A stretch of DNA of 64,000 bases from Ferruginibacter paludis (GTDB lineage: Bacteria > Bacteroidota > Bacteroidia > Chitinophagales > Chitinophagaceae), in contig NZ_JAUFQJ010000011.1 in the NCBI RefSeq assembly GCF_030409685.1, positions 1 through 64,000 of the forward strand, given 5' to 3'. The notes below the pieces were generated by a model that did not search any database, was not told where the DNA came from, and worked only from the letters and a program-made list of their open reading frames with translations. A program made the translations under genes and the position numbers. This document shows, piece after piece, positions 44,022-53,796 of this stretch (the first letter of the stretch is position 1; the number at the start of each line of letters is the position of its first letter).

Positions 44022-45377
44022 CTAAATGCTCCTGTTGCCATCAAAATTTTCCAATTCTTTTGAAACAGTATTAAGAAACGTAGAGCCCAATGCACCGTCA
44101 ATAATACGGTGATCATAGCTTAAGGAAATATACATCATATGACGTATAGCGATGCTGTCGCCCTGGGGTGTTTCTATTACCATGGGCCTTTTTTTAATAG
44201 CACCAACAGCCATAATAGCCACCTGCGGCTGGTTGATGATGGGCGTGCCCATGATGCTGCCAAAACTGCCTACATTGGTTAAAGTAAATGTGCCGCCATT
44301 GGTATCGTCGGGTTTTAATTTGCCTGTTCTTGCAGCATTGGCCAGGTTGTTTACCTGTTTGGTTAAACCGGTTAGATTTAACTGATCTGCATTTTTAATG
44401 ACAGGTACAATCAGGTTGCCATTGGGTAGGGCAGTAGCCATACCAATGTTTAAATCTTTTTTTATAATGATTTTATCGCCCTCAACAGAGCTGCTGAGCA
44501 GCGGATATTTTTTGATGCTCTTTACAATAGCTTCAATAAACAACGGTGTAAAAGTGATCCGTTCACCCTCTCTTTTTTCAAAATCTTTTTTCACTTTTTC
44601 CCGCCATAAAACAAGGTTGGTTACGTCACACTCAGCAAAGCTGGTTACATGGGCACTGGTATTCTGACTGTCAATCATGTGCTTGGCAATCATCTTCCGC
44701 ATACGATCCATCTCAATTATTTCTACATTGCCCGTGTAGCCGGAACTCATTACCTGGCTGCCATTGCTTACAGCCAGCTGATTTTTTGCAGGTTCAATTT
44801 GTGTCGCCGGTTCATGAGTAATTGTACTGGCAATGGGCGCCTGGTAGCTGCCGGATGCTTTTGCTGCCACATGCGCCAAAATATCTTTTTTGCTTACCCT
44901 TCCGTCCTGGCCGGTACCTTCAATTGTTTCCAGTTCGGCCATGGATACACCTTCCTGTTGGGCAATGTTCAGTACAAGAGGAGAATAGAATTTTATAACA
45001 GATTTGCTTCCGGGTTGCGATGCATTCACCACAAATTGTGTTGGCTGGTAAGGGACTTCTTCTATTAACTTAGCTTCTTCATATTCAGGTTGTACATCCG
45101 GCGAAGCCGATGGGGTATGTGTTACGGCCGATCCGGCGCCAACTCTTATTTTAGCAATAACGGCACCAACTGGCACCACATCATTTTCATTGAATAATAT
45201 TTCTTCCAGTACGCCGGCAGTTGTAGAGGGCACTTCACTATCCACTTTATCGGTGGCAATATCCAGCACGGCTTCATCTTCATTAATGGGATCGCCTGGC
45301 TTTTTATGCCATTTCAAAATAGTAGCTTCTATGATGCTTTCACCTAATTTGGGCATTATTAAATCTACTAGTGCCAT
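44022..45377 (-). CDS. 2-oxo acid dehydrogenase E2 (dihydrolipoamide acyltransferase)
   Basis: 451 residues from the ATG at 45377 (the frame opens further upstream but MALVDLIMPKLGESI is the true lipoyl-domain start). One lipoyl domain at about 1-80, with the lipoylated Lys in DIATDKVDSEVPS, is followed by an E3-binding domain at about 130-170 (VLNIAQQEGVSMAELETIEGTGQDGRVSKKDIL). The catalytic domain ends in SYDHRIIDGALG, with the conserved His. It is the core of a pyruvate, 2-oxoglutarate or branched-chain complex; the HRIIDGAxG end and single lipoyl domain do not settle which. E3 (lpdA) lies 8 kb away and E1 is not in the window. Confidence 0.92.
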   Translation of the reverse strand: MALVDLIMPKLGESIIEATILKWHKKPGDPINEDEAVLDIATDKVDSEVPSTTAGVLEEILFNENDVVPVGAVIAKIRVGAGSAVTHTPSASPDVQPEYEEAKLIEEVPYQPTQFVVNASQPGSKSVIKFYSPLVLNIAQQEGVSMAELETIEGTGQDGRVSKKDILAHVAAKASGSYQAPIASTITHEPATQIEPAKNQLAVSNGSQVMSSGYTGNVEIIEMDRMRKMIAKHMIDSQNTSAHVTSFAECDVTNLVLWREKVKKDFEKREGERITFTPLFIEAIVKSIKKYPLLSSSVEGDKIIIKKDLNIGMATALPNGNLIVPVIKNADQLNLTGLTKQVNNLANAARTGKLKPDDTNGGTFTLTNVGSFGSIMGTPIINQPQVAIMAVGAIKKRPMVIETPQGDSIAIRHMMYISLSYDHRIIDGALGSTFLNTVSKELENFDGNRSI

Positions 45378-45523
45378 GCTATTTATATTAAAGATTTGAA
45401 CTGAATGATGCCAACCGGTATATGGTACAAGAGGGCGATGCAACGATGATCAATTGAAAAGCAAATGCCCGGACAAAAACTGTAACCAACATCCTGCAAT
45501 ACGGCAATCACTGTTTTAAGCGT

Positions 45524-45531
45524 CAAAGATA
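45524..45531 (-). promoter_or_regulatory. Possible -7 element of the E2 gene
   Basis: On the minus strand this reads TATCTTTG (TAnnTTTG) in the gap after cinA. It would give a leader of about 145 bases. No convincing -33 element is seen. Confidence 0.3.
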
Positions 45532-45557
45532 ATTATTTCTGTGTAATGCACTGCTGG

Positions 45558-46814
45558 TTAAAGTGCTGTATCGGCAAGTATAAATTTTCTCAGCAAATTG
45601 AGTGCATTGGTGGCGGTTAACTGGGTATTTCGCTCCCTGTCGAACCGGAAATATAATTTATGCGCTTCTATTTTATTTTTGTTGCCTACTGCAATCCATA
45701 CCGTGCCTACGGGCTTATCGGGTAAACCACCGTCAGGCCCCATGATGCCGGATACCGCAATCACATAGTCAGATTGTATGGTACTTAAAGCACCTTTTGC
45801 CATTTCAATTACAACTTCTTCGCTTACCGCTCCTTTTGTTGCCAATGTTTCTTTGGACACGTTGAGCAGATCTTCTTTGGCTTTGTAGGAGTAGCTCACG
45901 ACACTGCCATCATAGAACGCAGAGGAGCCCGGAATGGAAGTGATTAAATGCGCAATATAACCACCTGTGCAGCTTTCAGCGGTACACATGGTTTTGCTTT
46001 TTGCTGCCAGTAATTTGCCGGTCACTTTTTCCATGGGCTCGTCCAGGTTGGTAACCAGCCAGTCTTTTACCTGCTGCTGAAGTGTCTCAAAATAATCCTG
46101 TATTTCTTTTTCGATGGCAATATGATCGAACCCGACGGAGGTAAGCCTAAGCCGTACCATGCCATAGTTGGGCAGGTAAGCCAGTTTGATATGTTCCGGT
46201 AAACTGCTTTCAAAAATGCTGATATGTTCCGATAAAAAAGATTCGCCAATACCAGCCGTTAGTAAAGTGCGGTGCGTTATGTGCGGGAAAATAAAATGTG
46301 TGCTTAGTTTTGGAATCACATCATCTTCCATCATACCCTTCATTTCGTTGGGTACGCCCGGCATGCTCACATATACTTTTCCTTCTCTTTCAAACCACAT
46401 ACCCGGGGCTGTTCCCCTTTTGTTTTGTATTACCGTGCAGGTGTCGGGTACTTCTGCCTGCTTTAAATTGCTTTCAATCATGGGCCGGTTAAGCACCCGC
46501 TGAAAAATATCTTTTACATTCTGCAAAGCTCCTTCATCCGTTACCGGCTTGCCGTTGAAATATTTGGTGAGCAAAGGCTTCGTAATATCATCAGCTGTTG
46601 GGCCAAGGCCCCCCGTAATAAGAATGATGTCTGCATGTTTACTTTCTTCATCCAGCGCTTTCCATATTTCATCCCAGGTATCGCCCACGGCTACACGCCG
46701 CAGCACTTTAATACCTGCAAGATTTAATTTTTGCGCCATCCATGCGCTATTGGTGTCAATTACCTGTCCTATTAATAATTCGTCACCTATTGTTATGATG
46801 CTTGCCTGTGTCAT
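45558..46814 (-). CDS. cinA: Competence/damage-inducible protein CinA-like (NMN amidase)
   Basis: 418 residues, the full-length form. The N-terminal MoaB/MogA-like domain starts ASIITIGDELLIGQVIDTNS and contains ILITGGLGPTADDITKPLL near 80-98. The C-terminal CinA/PncC domain (about 260-418) has the catalytic stretch CTAESCTGGYIAHLITSIPGSSAFYDGSVVSYS near 280-312, followed by GAVSEEVVIEMAKGAL. PncC-type domains hydrolyse nicotinamide mononucleotide for NAD recycling, and the N-domain is linked to pyrophosphatase activity. It is transcribed divergently from dacB, with 43 bases between. Confidence 0.95.
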   Translation of the reverse strand: MTQASIITIGDELLIGQVIDTNSAWMAQKLNLAGIKVLRRVAVGDTWDEIWKALDEESKHADIILITGGLGPTADDITKPLLTKYFNGKPVTDEGALQNVKDIFQRVLNRPMIESNLKQAEVPDTCTVIQNKRGTAPGMWFEREGKVYVSMPGVPNEMKGMMEDDVIPKLSTHFIFPHITHRTLLTAGIGESFLSEHISIFESSLPEHIKLAYLPNYGMVRLRLTSVGFDHIAIEKEIQDYFETLQQQVKDWLVTNLDEPMEKVTGKLLAAKSKTMCTAESCTGGYIAHLITSIPGSSAFYDGSVVSYSYKAKEDLLNVSKETLATKGAVSEEVVIEMAKGALSTIQSDYVIAVSGIMGPDGGLPDKPVGTVWIAVGNKNKIEAHKLYFRFDRERNTQLTATNALNLLRKFILADTAL

Positions 46815-46857
46815 ACTCCTGGTAAAAGGGTTAATTTTACCGCAAGATAATTCATGT

Positions 46858-48276
46858 ATGAAAAAAGGTTGTTTATTTATTTGCTGCCTGCTGCCGTTTG
46901 TTTTGCCTGCGCAAAATATATCAATTCAACTGGCTGCCGGTATAAAAAATTTGCAGGGCGACGAACAATTTAAACATGCAGTTATAGCTATGTACGTAGT
47001 AGACGCCAAGACAGGGAAATTGATTTTTGATAACAATGCACAAATTGGACTTGCCCCGGCCAGTTGCCAGAAGGTAATCACCAGCGTAACGGCATTTGAA
47101 TTATTGGGACATGATTACAGGTACAAGACATACCTGACCCGCAATAAACCGATAACGGACGGCGCATTACAGGGCGATCTGTATATTGCCGGCGGCGGAG
47201 ATCCTACGCTGGGAAGTTCACGCTGGACGGGCACATCGGAAGATGGAGTGATTAAAAAAATAACAGCCGTACTGCAAAAAAACAATATACAAAGCATTGC
47301 TGGAAGCCTGGTGGCAGATGATCATTTATTTACAACAGACGCTGTGCCCCGTGGCTGGGTTTGGGAAGATATCGGCAATTATTACGGGGCGGGTGCATGG
47401 GGATTGAACTGGCGTGAAAATCAGTTTGATGTTAGTTTTAAAACGGGTGCAAAGGAAGGCGATTCCACCAATATTATTGCTACAGTGCCGCCATGCGTTT
47501 TGACAATGTATCAATTCAGCAATTTTATTACAACAGGAGCCAGGGGCAGTGGTGATAATGGGTACCTTTTTTCGGCACCTTTTGCAAAAAATATTATTGC
47601 GAAGGGAACACTGCCGGCGTCTGCAAATGGGTTCACTATTTCCGGTTCGTTACCCAATCCGCCGGCAGTTTTTCTGAAGGTGTTGGCTGATCGGTTAAGA
47701 GCGGGCGGGATAGCTGTTGGTGGTAATAACCAAACCTATTCTGAAAGGTTAATCGCTAACCGCCCATTGGATATTTCAACAGGCTTGCCAATGGACTCAA
47801 TCCTGTCACCGCCACTGGATTCTATCAACCACTGGTTTCTGAAAAAAAGTGTAAACCTGTTTGGAGAGGCCCTTGTAAAAACTATTGCCTTGTCTAAAAG
47901 CGAAAACGTTTCAACCGAAGACGGCATTAAAATAATCAAGGATTTCTGGAGCAAAAAAGGTATTGAAACTTCCGCCATCAACATCCTGGATGGCAGCGGT
48001 CTTTCGCCAGCCAGCCGCGTTACCACACAAGCTTTGGTAACTGTAATGCAGTTTGCAAGACAGCAAAAATGGTTCGCATCCTTTTACAATGCATTGCCGG
48101 AGGCAAATGGAATTAGAATGAAAGATGGTTACATCAGTGGGGTAAGAAGTTATACCGGCTATATAAAAAGTAGCAATGGCAGAGAGTACACTTTTGCTTT
48201 TATAGTAAATAATTTTGATGGTAATCCAGGAACAGTAAGAGAAAAAATTTGGAGGCTACTGGATATGATGAAATGA
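46858..48276 (+). CDS. dacB: D-alanyl-D-alanine carboxypeptidase/endopeptidase (PBP4 type)
   Basis: 472 residues of peptidase family S13. A signal peptide (MKKGCLFICCLLPFVLPAQ) sends it to the periplasm. The active-site SxxK is in APASCQKVITSV near residue 70 and SxN in KKSVNLFGEAL. The third motif is KDG (RMKDGYISGVRSYTGY), where KTG or KSG is usual. It trims or cuts peptidoglycan cross-links. I use the ATG at 46858; the frame is open far upstream through cinA, but that extension is an antisense artefact. It ends in a normal region without a visible terminator. Confidence 0.9.
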   Translation: MKKGCLFICCLLPFVLPAQNISIQLAAGIKNLQGDEQFKHAVIAMYVVDAKTGKLIFDNNAQIGLAPASCQKVITSVTAFELLGHDYRYKTYLTRNKPITDGALQGDLYIAGGGDPTLGSSRWTGTSEDGVIKKITAVLQKNNIQSIAGSLVADDHLFTTDAVPRGWVWEDIGNYYGAGAWGLNWRENQFDVSFKTGAKEGDSTNIIATVPPCVLTMYQFSNFITTGARGSGDNGYLFSAPFAKNIIAKGTLPASANGFTISGSLPNPPAVFLKVLADRLRAGGIAVGGNNQTYSERLIANRPLDISTGLPMDSILSPPLDSINHWFLKKSVNLFGEALVKTIALSKSENVSTEDGIKIIKDFWSKKGIETSAINILDGSGLSPASRVTTQALVTVMQFARQQKWFASFYNALPEANGIRMKDGYISGVRSYTGYIKSSNGREYTFAFIVNNFDGNPGTVREKIWRLLDMMK

Positions 48277-48367
48277 TAGCAGCGAAATAGAGCTAATACA
48301 GGTTAAGGAAAAGGTTTATTTTTTTTATTGAAATGAAAACCGGTATTTCGTTGCTAAACTAATTTAC

Positions 48368-48796
48368 ATGTCCACACAAAATTACAAAAATCATACGCAG
48401 CTGGTTCCTGCTTTTCACTTTGTTACAGTTCCTCTCTTGTTATTTGTTTTTATCGGCTCAATTGTAAACCTGGTACATTCTGTTCCCGGCAATTTTTATT
48501 CAGCTTCATTACTGGTAGCACTGTCTTTCGCGACGCTCTTACTCGCTTTTATTGCCAGGCTCTCTGCACTGAAAGTACAGGACAGGGCCATCAGTGCAGA
48601 AGAAAATTTCAGGCATTACATTGCTACCGGGCAACCGCAAGACAGCCGTCTCACTGTTCCGCAAATAATTGCACTGCGTTTTGCAGGCGATGATGAATAT
48701 GTAGCCTTATCAAAAAGAGCGGTAGACGAAAACCTGTCTGCAAAAGCAATTAAAATGGCGATACAAAATTGGAAGGGAGATTACCGCCGTGCTTAA
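48368..48796 (+). CDS. DUF6526 family membrane protein
   Basis: 142 residues. Two transmembrane spans lie at about 18-40 (FHFVTVPLLLFVFIGSIVN) and about 48-68 (FYSASLLVALSFATLLLAFIAR). The cytosolic part follows (LSALKVQDRAISAEENFRHY) and ends in a helix-rich tail with PQIIALRFAGDDEYVALSKRAV. The pattern, including NYKNHTQLVPAFHF at the start, is that of the DUF6526 family common in this phylum, whose function is unknown. It has no operon partner. Confidence 0.82.
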   Translation: MSTQNYKNHTQLVPAFHFVTVPLLLFVFIGSIVNLVHSVPGNFYSASLLVALSFATLLLAFIARLSALKVQDRAISAEENFRHYIATGQPQDSRLTVPQIIALRFAGDDEYVALSKRAVDENLSAKAIKMAIQNWKGDYRRA

Positions 48797-48817
48797 TTCA
48801 AATAGGGTAAAACATAC

Positions 48818-48855
48818 AAATAGCGGCTTTCCGAAACTTCGGGTAGCCGCTATTT
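48818..48855. terminator. Bidirectional terminator with nested hairpin
   Basis: AAATAGCGGCT (48818-48828) and its complement (48845-48855) form an 11-bp stem with an inner CCGAA/TTCGG hairpin. It separates the convergent genes ending at 48796 and 48883. Confidence 0.8.
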
Positions 48856-48882
48856 GTTTAAAGCCGGATCAATCATTCCTGG

Positions 48883-51800
48883 CTATTGCTTAATCAGCAT
48901 TTGCCTGCTGATATTTTCATTTGCTGAATTGAGTTCAACAATATAGGCGCCTTTGGCAAGGCCGGAAAGGCCAGACATAGTAATGTTATTGACACCTTCT
49001 TTTGCAATGTAATGGATCGTCTTAATTCTTCTGCCGGATAAATCATTTAGTGAAATATCAAGCTTTGCCTCTTTAGCTGCATTGACATTTATTTTTATTG
49101 TTGAGGCAAAGGGATTTGGGCTGATATTGTTCACCATAATTCCTTTGTCTGCATGCAATACGATCACTTTACTGTACCTGGCAGTAACATTGTCATTATC
49201 CACCATTTTAAGCCGGTAGTAAACAACATTTGAATGAATGGAAGCATCGGTAAAGCCATAATTATGAGTAAGCTGAGTGTTGCCGGAGGATGCTATAGTG
49301 GCTATGGCACTAAACTGGTTGCCGGTATAGCTTTTTTGCAATTCAAAGTTTTTCAGATTTATTTCAGATGCCGTAATCCATGAAAGGATCGCCGATTGGT
49401 TGTTATACCTGCCCTGAAAATTAACAAGGCTAACTGGTAACGGTGTAGTTACAATAACTGACGCAGCAGACAGACTTAAACAATTGGCACCAGAGAACGA
49501 AGTAGCTTTTGCATTTACAGGAATGGTGCCCGCGGTGTTAAAAGGATTTGATACAAGTGTTATTGTTCCCCCTGTTCCAAATTTAGATTCTCCTATGTCA
49601 ATCGCATCTGCATTATCCCTGAGTGAGTATAATATCCCGGATTGAGATGAAGCAATGGTATAAGTAACCGTTTGTCCCACAGCGATGGTAGTGCTTACAG
49701 GGCTTGCTGCGGGAGCCGTAGGGGTGGTGCAGGTTACGGTTAACTGGGTAACGCAAATGACCTCATTTTTAGAAGGCTCGGCAATACCGATCGTTAAGGT
49801 AGCTCCCGCATATACGTTGTTGTTTATTGTAGTATTTACCGTAATTGGCCCCCATGCATTATTGGCTGTGGTATAGGTTCCTACTGAGTTTCCATCGGCA
49901 TATAAAGTAACCACTGTTCCGGCTAAGGTTGTGCCGCTCAACGTACCGGAAACTGAAGTTGCGGATTCTGTTACCGGGCCTGTGATAGTTCCGCAACGTG
50001 CGGAACTGGTAGCGCTTACAGTTGCTATTGTTGCTGAATTATTACTCAGTCCGCAGCTGCCATTTTGGGCATTTGCATAATAGCTTGTGGCAGCCACAGC
50101 TGTGTAAGCAGCAGGAGTGGTGCCAGCGTTCGTGGTTGACCATGTGCCGTTTGACTGAACAGTTGTGGTAGCAACAAGTGTATTGGCTGATGTATATACT
50201 TTTATTATTGTGCCGGTGGGTTCCGCAGCAGTACCGGTAATGGCAACACCCGTAGTAAGCTGGTTGCTGCTGCTGGTAGTTATCACAGGCGCACTGGTAA
50301 AACAGGTAATTGTTGCAGGGGCTGTTTGACTGGCGCAATAACTGGTACCTACAGTTCCTGAATTTAATTCACACACGATATAAAACTGCTGACCGGTTAA
50401 AAATGTAAGACCAGAAAAAGTAAATGTTCCGGCAGCTGCTGTGGTAGTTTTTGCAACAATACCATTAATGTATAAGGTAAGGGTTGCACCAGTTGTTATT
50501 GAACCTGTGATAGAAGTTGTAGCCGGCGTGTACACACCATTAGACGGAGATGTAATGGTTGGTACAGCCAGTGAGCCGCCGAGCGCATTTCCTCCATTAC
50601 CAGCCGCACAAAAATAGGCTGGCTGAGAGTTACATCCCGTGGTATTATCTGTATAATAAATTTTGTAAGAACCTGAAGTTAAGGGGGAACCTGAACTGCA
50701 ACCGCCTGAATATTGCCAGGTAATGTTTGGACTGGTGCCGGTATTTGCACCGAAGAATCCACCTGTATTGGCAACACTGTTTTCAGCGGTGCTTCTCGTG
50801 ATATTATCAACATGTATTGTCCATCCAGTTGCGAAGTTGGTTCCACCAACCCCTTTACTGCCGCTTGTACAACTGAGTAATGGAGTAGCAGGTATGTTGG
50901 ATGAGTTGCACACACTAACCGTAACAGCATTACTTGACAGACACATTGATTCGCCGGATGCCTGGGATTTGGCAGTGATTACATCTGCGTTGGCAAGGCC
51001 AGAAACACTGATGGACCAGGTAGCTCCAGAAGAAACCGTAGTGGTACCAATTGCAGTGACACCTTTGTATAAAGTAATCGTTGCCGTAGAAAGAGGGGAT
51101 GATGTTCCTTTTGTCCAGGTACCTGTTACTGTAGTTGCTGACGGTGTAACTGGTCCGTTTAAAACAGGTGCATCTGTACAAATCGCACCCAAACCAGATC
51201 CGCCGCTGCTTAAACTATTGAATGTAAAGGAGGGTTGAGAGGAAATGGCCGTGGTCCACTGCGTCATGTAATCGTTTCCTGCAATGCCATAAATATCTGA
51301 CTTTGGACCGCCGATGGCAGCTTGTGGCGACATCACCGTTGTTGCTGAAACCCTGATGGGAGTTGATGCTGAAATACCCAGCACGGAAAATGGTACATAG
51401 AAATCATAAAAATAGTCTGCATCTCCACCGTCAGTGCTGGCTGCAACAGAAATCTGCGAGTTGGCATTGATGGGATAGAAGGTGACCAGTACAGGAGTGC
51501 TTGTCCCGTCTACATTGTAAACGGCTATTCTGAAATTAGATTCAAACACAATCTCCAGTTCAAATCCGGGATTGCCGTTTACACCAGTAGTTGCGGGCAC
51601 ATAATTAGGATCTGCTGTAGCCCCGGTATTTCCAAATTTATTGTCTGTATCAAGCAAAAGGCTGTAGCCTTTGGAGCCACTCACAATGCCTCCCATCCTG
51701 ATTCTGCACAGCAGATTGGTTCCATCATTGAAAAGGTAGAACCCGCTGCCGTCGACTGTTTTTACAATATCGCTGTATTTTCCATCCGGTCCCCTTAAAA

Positions 51801-52038
51801 GATCACCGGTTGGTTCAGCTATTACCGGTGGAACTATTTTATAAGGGATTTCGCTGTTTAAGATATCATCCGTGCCAAAACCTGCAGTTGTTTTCGATGT
51901 ATAGGCGTCGGCATTGGGATCTAAAACCGCAGGGCCATTGCTGCCTGCGGGTCGCACGATTATACCAGGCGTTTGGGCGAATAAATTGGAAGCCGTCAAA
52001 AGACAGCAGAGTGAAATATTAAACAATAAATTTTTCAT
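48883..52038 (-). CDS. Large T9SS-exported protein with Ig-like repeats
   Basis: 1051 residues. The signal peptide (MKNLLFNISLCCLLTASNLFAQ) is followed by a conserved segment of about 30-290 (NADAYTSKTTAGFGTDDILNSE) that looks like a cell-surface module. At least four Ig-like or Big-type repeats follow at about 300-385, 490-575, 580-670 and 680-770, each with the alternation of a Pro-rich turn and TxTLYxxG strands. A fibronectin-like piece is at about 870-965 (LPVSLVNFQGRYNNQSAILSWITASEINLKNFELQK). The last 80 residues are a type A sorting domain, with SPNPFASTIKINVN, ending SRQMLIKQ. It would be secreted through the type IX system and anchored at the surface. It is rich in Thr, Ser and Gly. 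Confidence 0.9.
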   Translation of the reverse strand: MKNLLFNISLCCLLTASNLFAQTPGIIVRPAGSNGPAVLDPNADAYTSKTTAGFGTDDILNSEIPYKIVPPVIAEPTGDLLRGPDGKYSDIVKTVDGSGFYLFNDGTNLLCRIRMGGIVSGSKGYSLLLDTDNKFGNTGATADPNYVPATTGVNGNPGFELEIVFESNFRIAVYNVDGTSTPVLVTFYPINANSQISVAASTDGGDADYFYDFYVPFSVLGISASTPIRVSATTVMSPQAAIGGPKSDIYGIAGNDYMTQWTTAISSQPSFTFNSLSSGGSGLGAICTDAPVLNGPVTPSATTVTGTWTKGTSSPLSTATITLYKGVTAIGTTTVSSGATWSISVSGLANADVITAKSQASGESMCLSSNAVTVSVCNSSNIPATPLLSCTSGSKGVGGTNFATGWTIHVDNITRSTAENSVANTGGFFGANTGTSPNITWQYSGGCSSGSPLTSGSYKIYYTDNTTGCNSQPAYFCAAGNGGNALGGSLAVPTITSPSNGVYTPATTSITGSITTGATLTLYINGIVAKTTTAAAGTFTFSGLTFLTGQQFYIVCELNSGTVGTSYCASQTAPATITCFTSAPVITTSSSNQLTTGVAITGTAAEPTGTIIKVYTSANTLVATTTVQSNGTWSTTNAGTTPAAYTAVAATSYYANAQNGSCGLSNNSATIATVSATSSARCGTITGPVTESATSVSGTLSGTTLAGTVVTLYADGNSVGTYTTANNAWGPITVNTTINNNVYAGATLTIGIAEPSKNEVICVTQLTVTCTTPTAPAASPVSTTIAVGQTVTYTIASSQSGILYSLRDNADAIDIGESKFGTGGTITLVSNPFNTAGTIPVNAKATSFSGANCLSLSAASVIVTTPLPVSLVNFQGRYNNQSAILSWITASEINLKNFELQKSYTGNQFSAIATIASSGNTQLTHNYGFTDASIHSNVVYYRLKMVDNDNVTARYSKVIVLHADKGIMVNNISPNPFASTIKINVNAAKEAKLDISLNDLSGRRIKTIHYIAKEGVNNITMSGLSGLAKGAYIVELNSANENISRQMLIKQ

Positions 52039-52141
52039 GAATATTAAATTGGGATAAACAAAAGAAAGAAAAATAATACTAAGGCGATGTAGTCACCTTA
52101 CTATAAAAGCAGTAATGATTTATATTAATTATTTGATCCAT

Positions 52142-52176
52142 AAAAAAAGACCGTGAAAATTCACAGTCTTTTTTTT
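52142..52176 (-). terminator. Terminator of lpdA
   Basis: AAAAAGACCGTGAA and TTCACAGTCTTTTT pair (one mismatch) around a short loop with A and T tracts on both sides. It lies 30 bases after the lpdA stop and could act both ways. Confidence 0.8.
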
Positions 52177-52206
52177 ATACTATATTTTATTAAACCGGTT
52201 GATTTA

Positions 52207-53598
52207 TTAAATATCAGTCGCTTCGCCATAAGCCATTGCTGTCGCCTCTTTCAGCGCCTCACTCATGGTCGGGTGCGGATGAACAGCATTCAATATTTCA
52301 TGGCCGGTTGTTTCCAGTTTTCGTGCTACTACCACTTCGGCGATCATTTCGGTAACATTCATTCCTATCATATGGCAACCTAAAAATTCACCGTATTTTG
52401 CGTCGTAAATAACTTTTACAAAGCCCTCTGTAGCACCGGCAGCACTTGCTTTGCCACTTGCCATAAATGGAAACTTACCTACCTTAATTTCGAAGCCGGC
52501 ATCTTTTGCTGCTTTTTCTGTGTAGCCAACTGAAGCTATTTCCGGAGAGCAATAAGTACAACCAGGAATATTGTTGTAATCCATTGGTTCTGGATGATGA
52601 CCTGCAATATGCTCTGCTACACTGATGCCTTCTTTGGTTGCAACGTGTGCCAATGCCTGGCCTGGTGTACAATCACCAATAGCATACACGCCAGGAATAT
52701 TGGTAAGACCGTTTACATCCCGTACAATCTTTCCTTTTTCAGTTTTGATACCCAGTTCTTCCAAACCAATGTTTTCAAGGTTGGCGATAACACCTACAGC
52801 ACTTAATAAAATATCAGCACTTAATTCAACTTCGCCGTTGGGCGTTTTTACCTTTGCTTTAATTCCTTCCCCGCTGGTATCCACACTCAATACTTCGCTG
52901 TTGGTCATTATTTCAATGCCCTGCTTTTTAAATTGCTTTTCCAGTTCTTTGCTCACATCTTCATCTTCTACCGGCACAATGCGTGGCATAAACTCAACGA
53001 TCGTAACTTTTGTCCCCATCGTGTTATAGAAATACGCGAACTCACTTCCGATAGCTCCGCTGCCGCAAATGATCATGCTTTTTGGTTGCGGAGATGGCAA
53101 TACCATTGCTTCCCTGTAACCAATTATTTTTTTACCATCAATCGGCATGCTGGGTAACTGACGGGCTCTGCCACCTGTTGCAATTACAATATTCTTAGCT
53201 TCTAAAATTTGTTTGGTACCATCCGCAGCAGTTACTTCTAATTTTGTTGGCGCTACCAGTTTACCGTAGCCCATTACTACATCAATCTTGTTCTTTTTCA
53301 TTAAGAACTGAACACCTTTGCTCATCTTATCGGCCACACCACGGCTGCGTTTAATTACCGCATCAAAATCATGCCCCGGATTATCTACCTTGATTCCGTA
53401 TGTTGCGGCATGTTTGGCATACTCATAAACGTTGGCGCTTTTCAACAATGCTTTGGTTGGAATACAACCCCAGTTAAGGCATATGCCACCGAGGCTTTCT
53501 TTTTCAACTATAGCAACCTTTTTACCCAACTGACTTGCCCTGATTGCTGCCGGGTATCCACCAGGGCCGCTGCCTAACACAATTACATCGTATGCCAT
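52207..53598 (-). CDS. lpdA: Dihydrolipoyl dehydrogenase (E3)
   Basis: 463 residues of normal length. The FAD loop VLGSGPGGYPAAIRASQLGKKV is near 7-28, the redox pair is in GGICLNWGCIPTKALL near 38-53 (Cys-x4-Cys), and the NAD domain contains ICGSGAIGSEFAYFYN near 177-192. The active-site His and Glu are in HPHPTMSEALKEAT near the C-terminus. It reoxidises the lipoyl groups of the 2-oxoacid dehydrogenase complexes, including the one whose E2 is encoded at 44022. It has a clear promoter and terminator of its own. Confidence 0.97.
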   Translation of the reverse strand: MAYDVIVLGSGPGGYPAAIRASQLGKKVAIVEKESLGGICLNWGCIPTKALLKSANVYEYAKHAATYGIKVDNPGHDFDAVIKRSRGVADKMSKGVQFLMKKNKIDVVMGYGKLVAPTKLEVTAADGTKQILEAKNIVIATGGRARQLPSMPIDGKKIIGYREAMVLPSPQPKSMIICGSGAIGSEFAYFYNTMGTKVTIVEFMPRIVPVEDEDVSKELEKQFKKQGIEIMTNSEVLSVDTSGEGIKAKVKTPNGEVELSADILLSAVGVIANLENIGLEELGIKTEKGKIVRDVNGLTNIPGVYAIGDCTPGQALAHVATKEGISVAEHIAGHHPEPMDYNNIPGCTYCSPEIASVGYTEKAAKDAGFEIKVGKFPFMASGKASAAGATEGFVKVIYDAKYGEFLGCHMIGMNVTEMIAEVVVARKLETTGHEILNAVHPHPTMSEALKEATAMAYGEATDI

Positions 53599-53666
53599 AC
53601 TTAATTATTTGTTTATTGATTGAATTTATTGATAACAACAGATAATCGTCTGAACGATTAGCGCAG

Positions 53667-53698
53667 CAAAAATAATCTGAAATAGGGGATTAGCCAAA
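53667..53698 (-). promoter_or_regulatory. Promoter of lpdA
   Basis: On the minus strand TTTG (53698-53695) and TATTTTTG (53674-53667) are 20 bases apart, an excellent -33/-7 pair, 68 bases upstream of the lpdA ATG. Confidence 0.65.
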
Positions 53699-53796
53699 TG
53701 GATAATTTATCGTTACAAGATGGCCTGCTTTTTAGCTTACTAACCTGTATTAGGATGATAATTTTTGCAGATAATGTGGCTTATCAACCAGCAATA

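Noticed and set aside
46549..46857. N-terminal extension of dacB running through cinA
   Set aside because: It is antisense to conserved cinA codons, and the ATG at 46858 gives a proper signal peptide.
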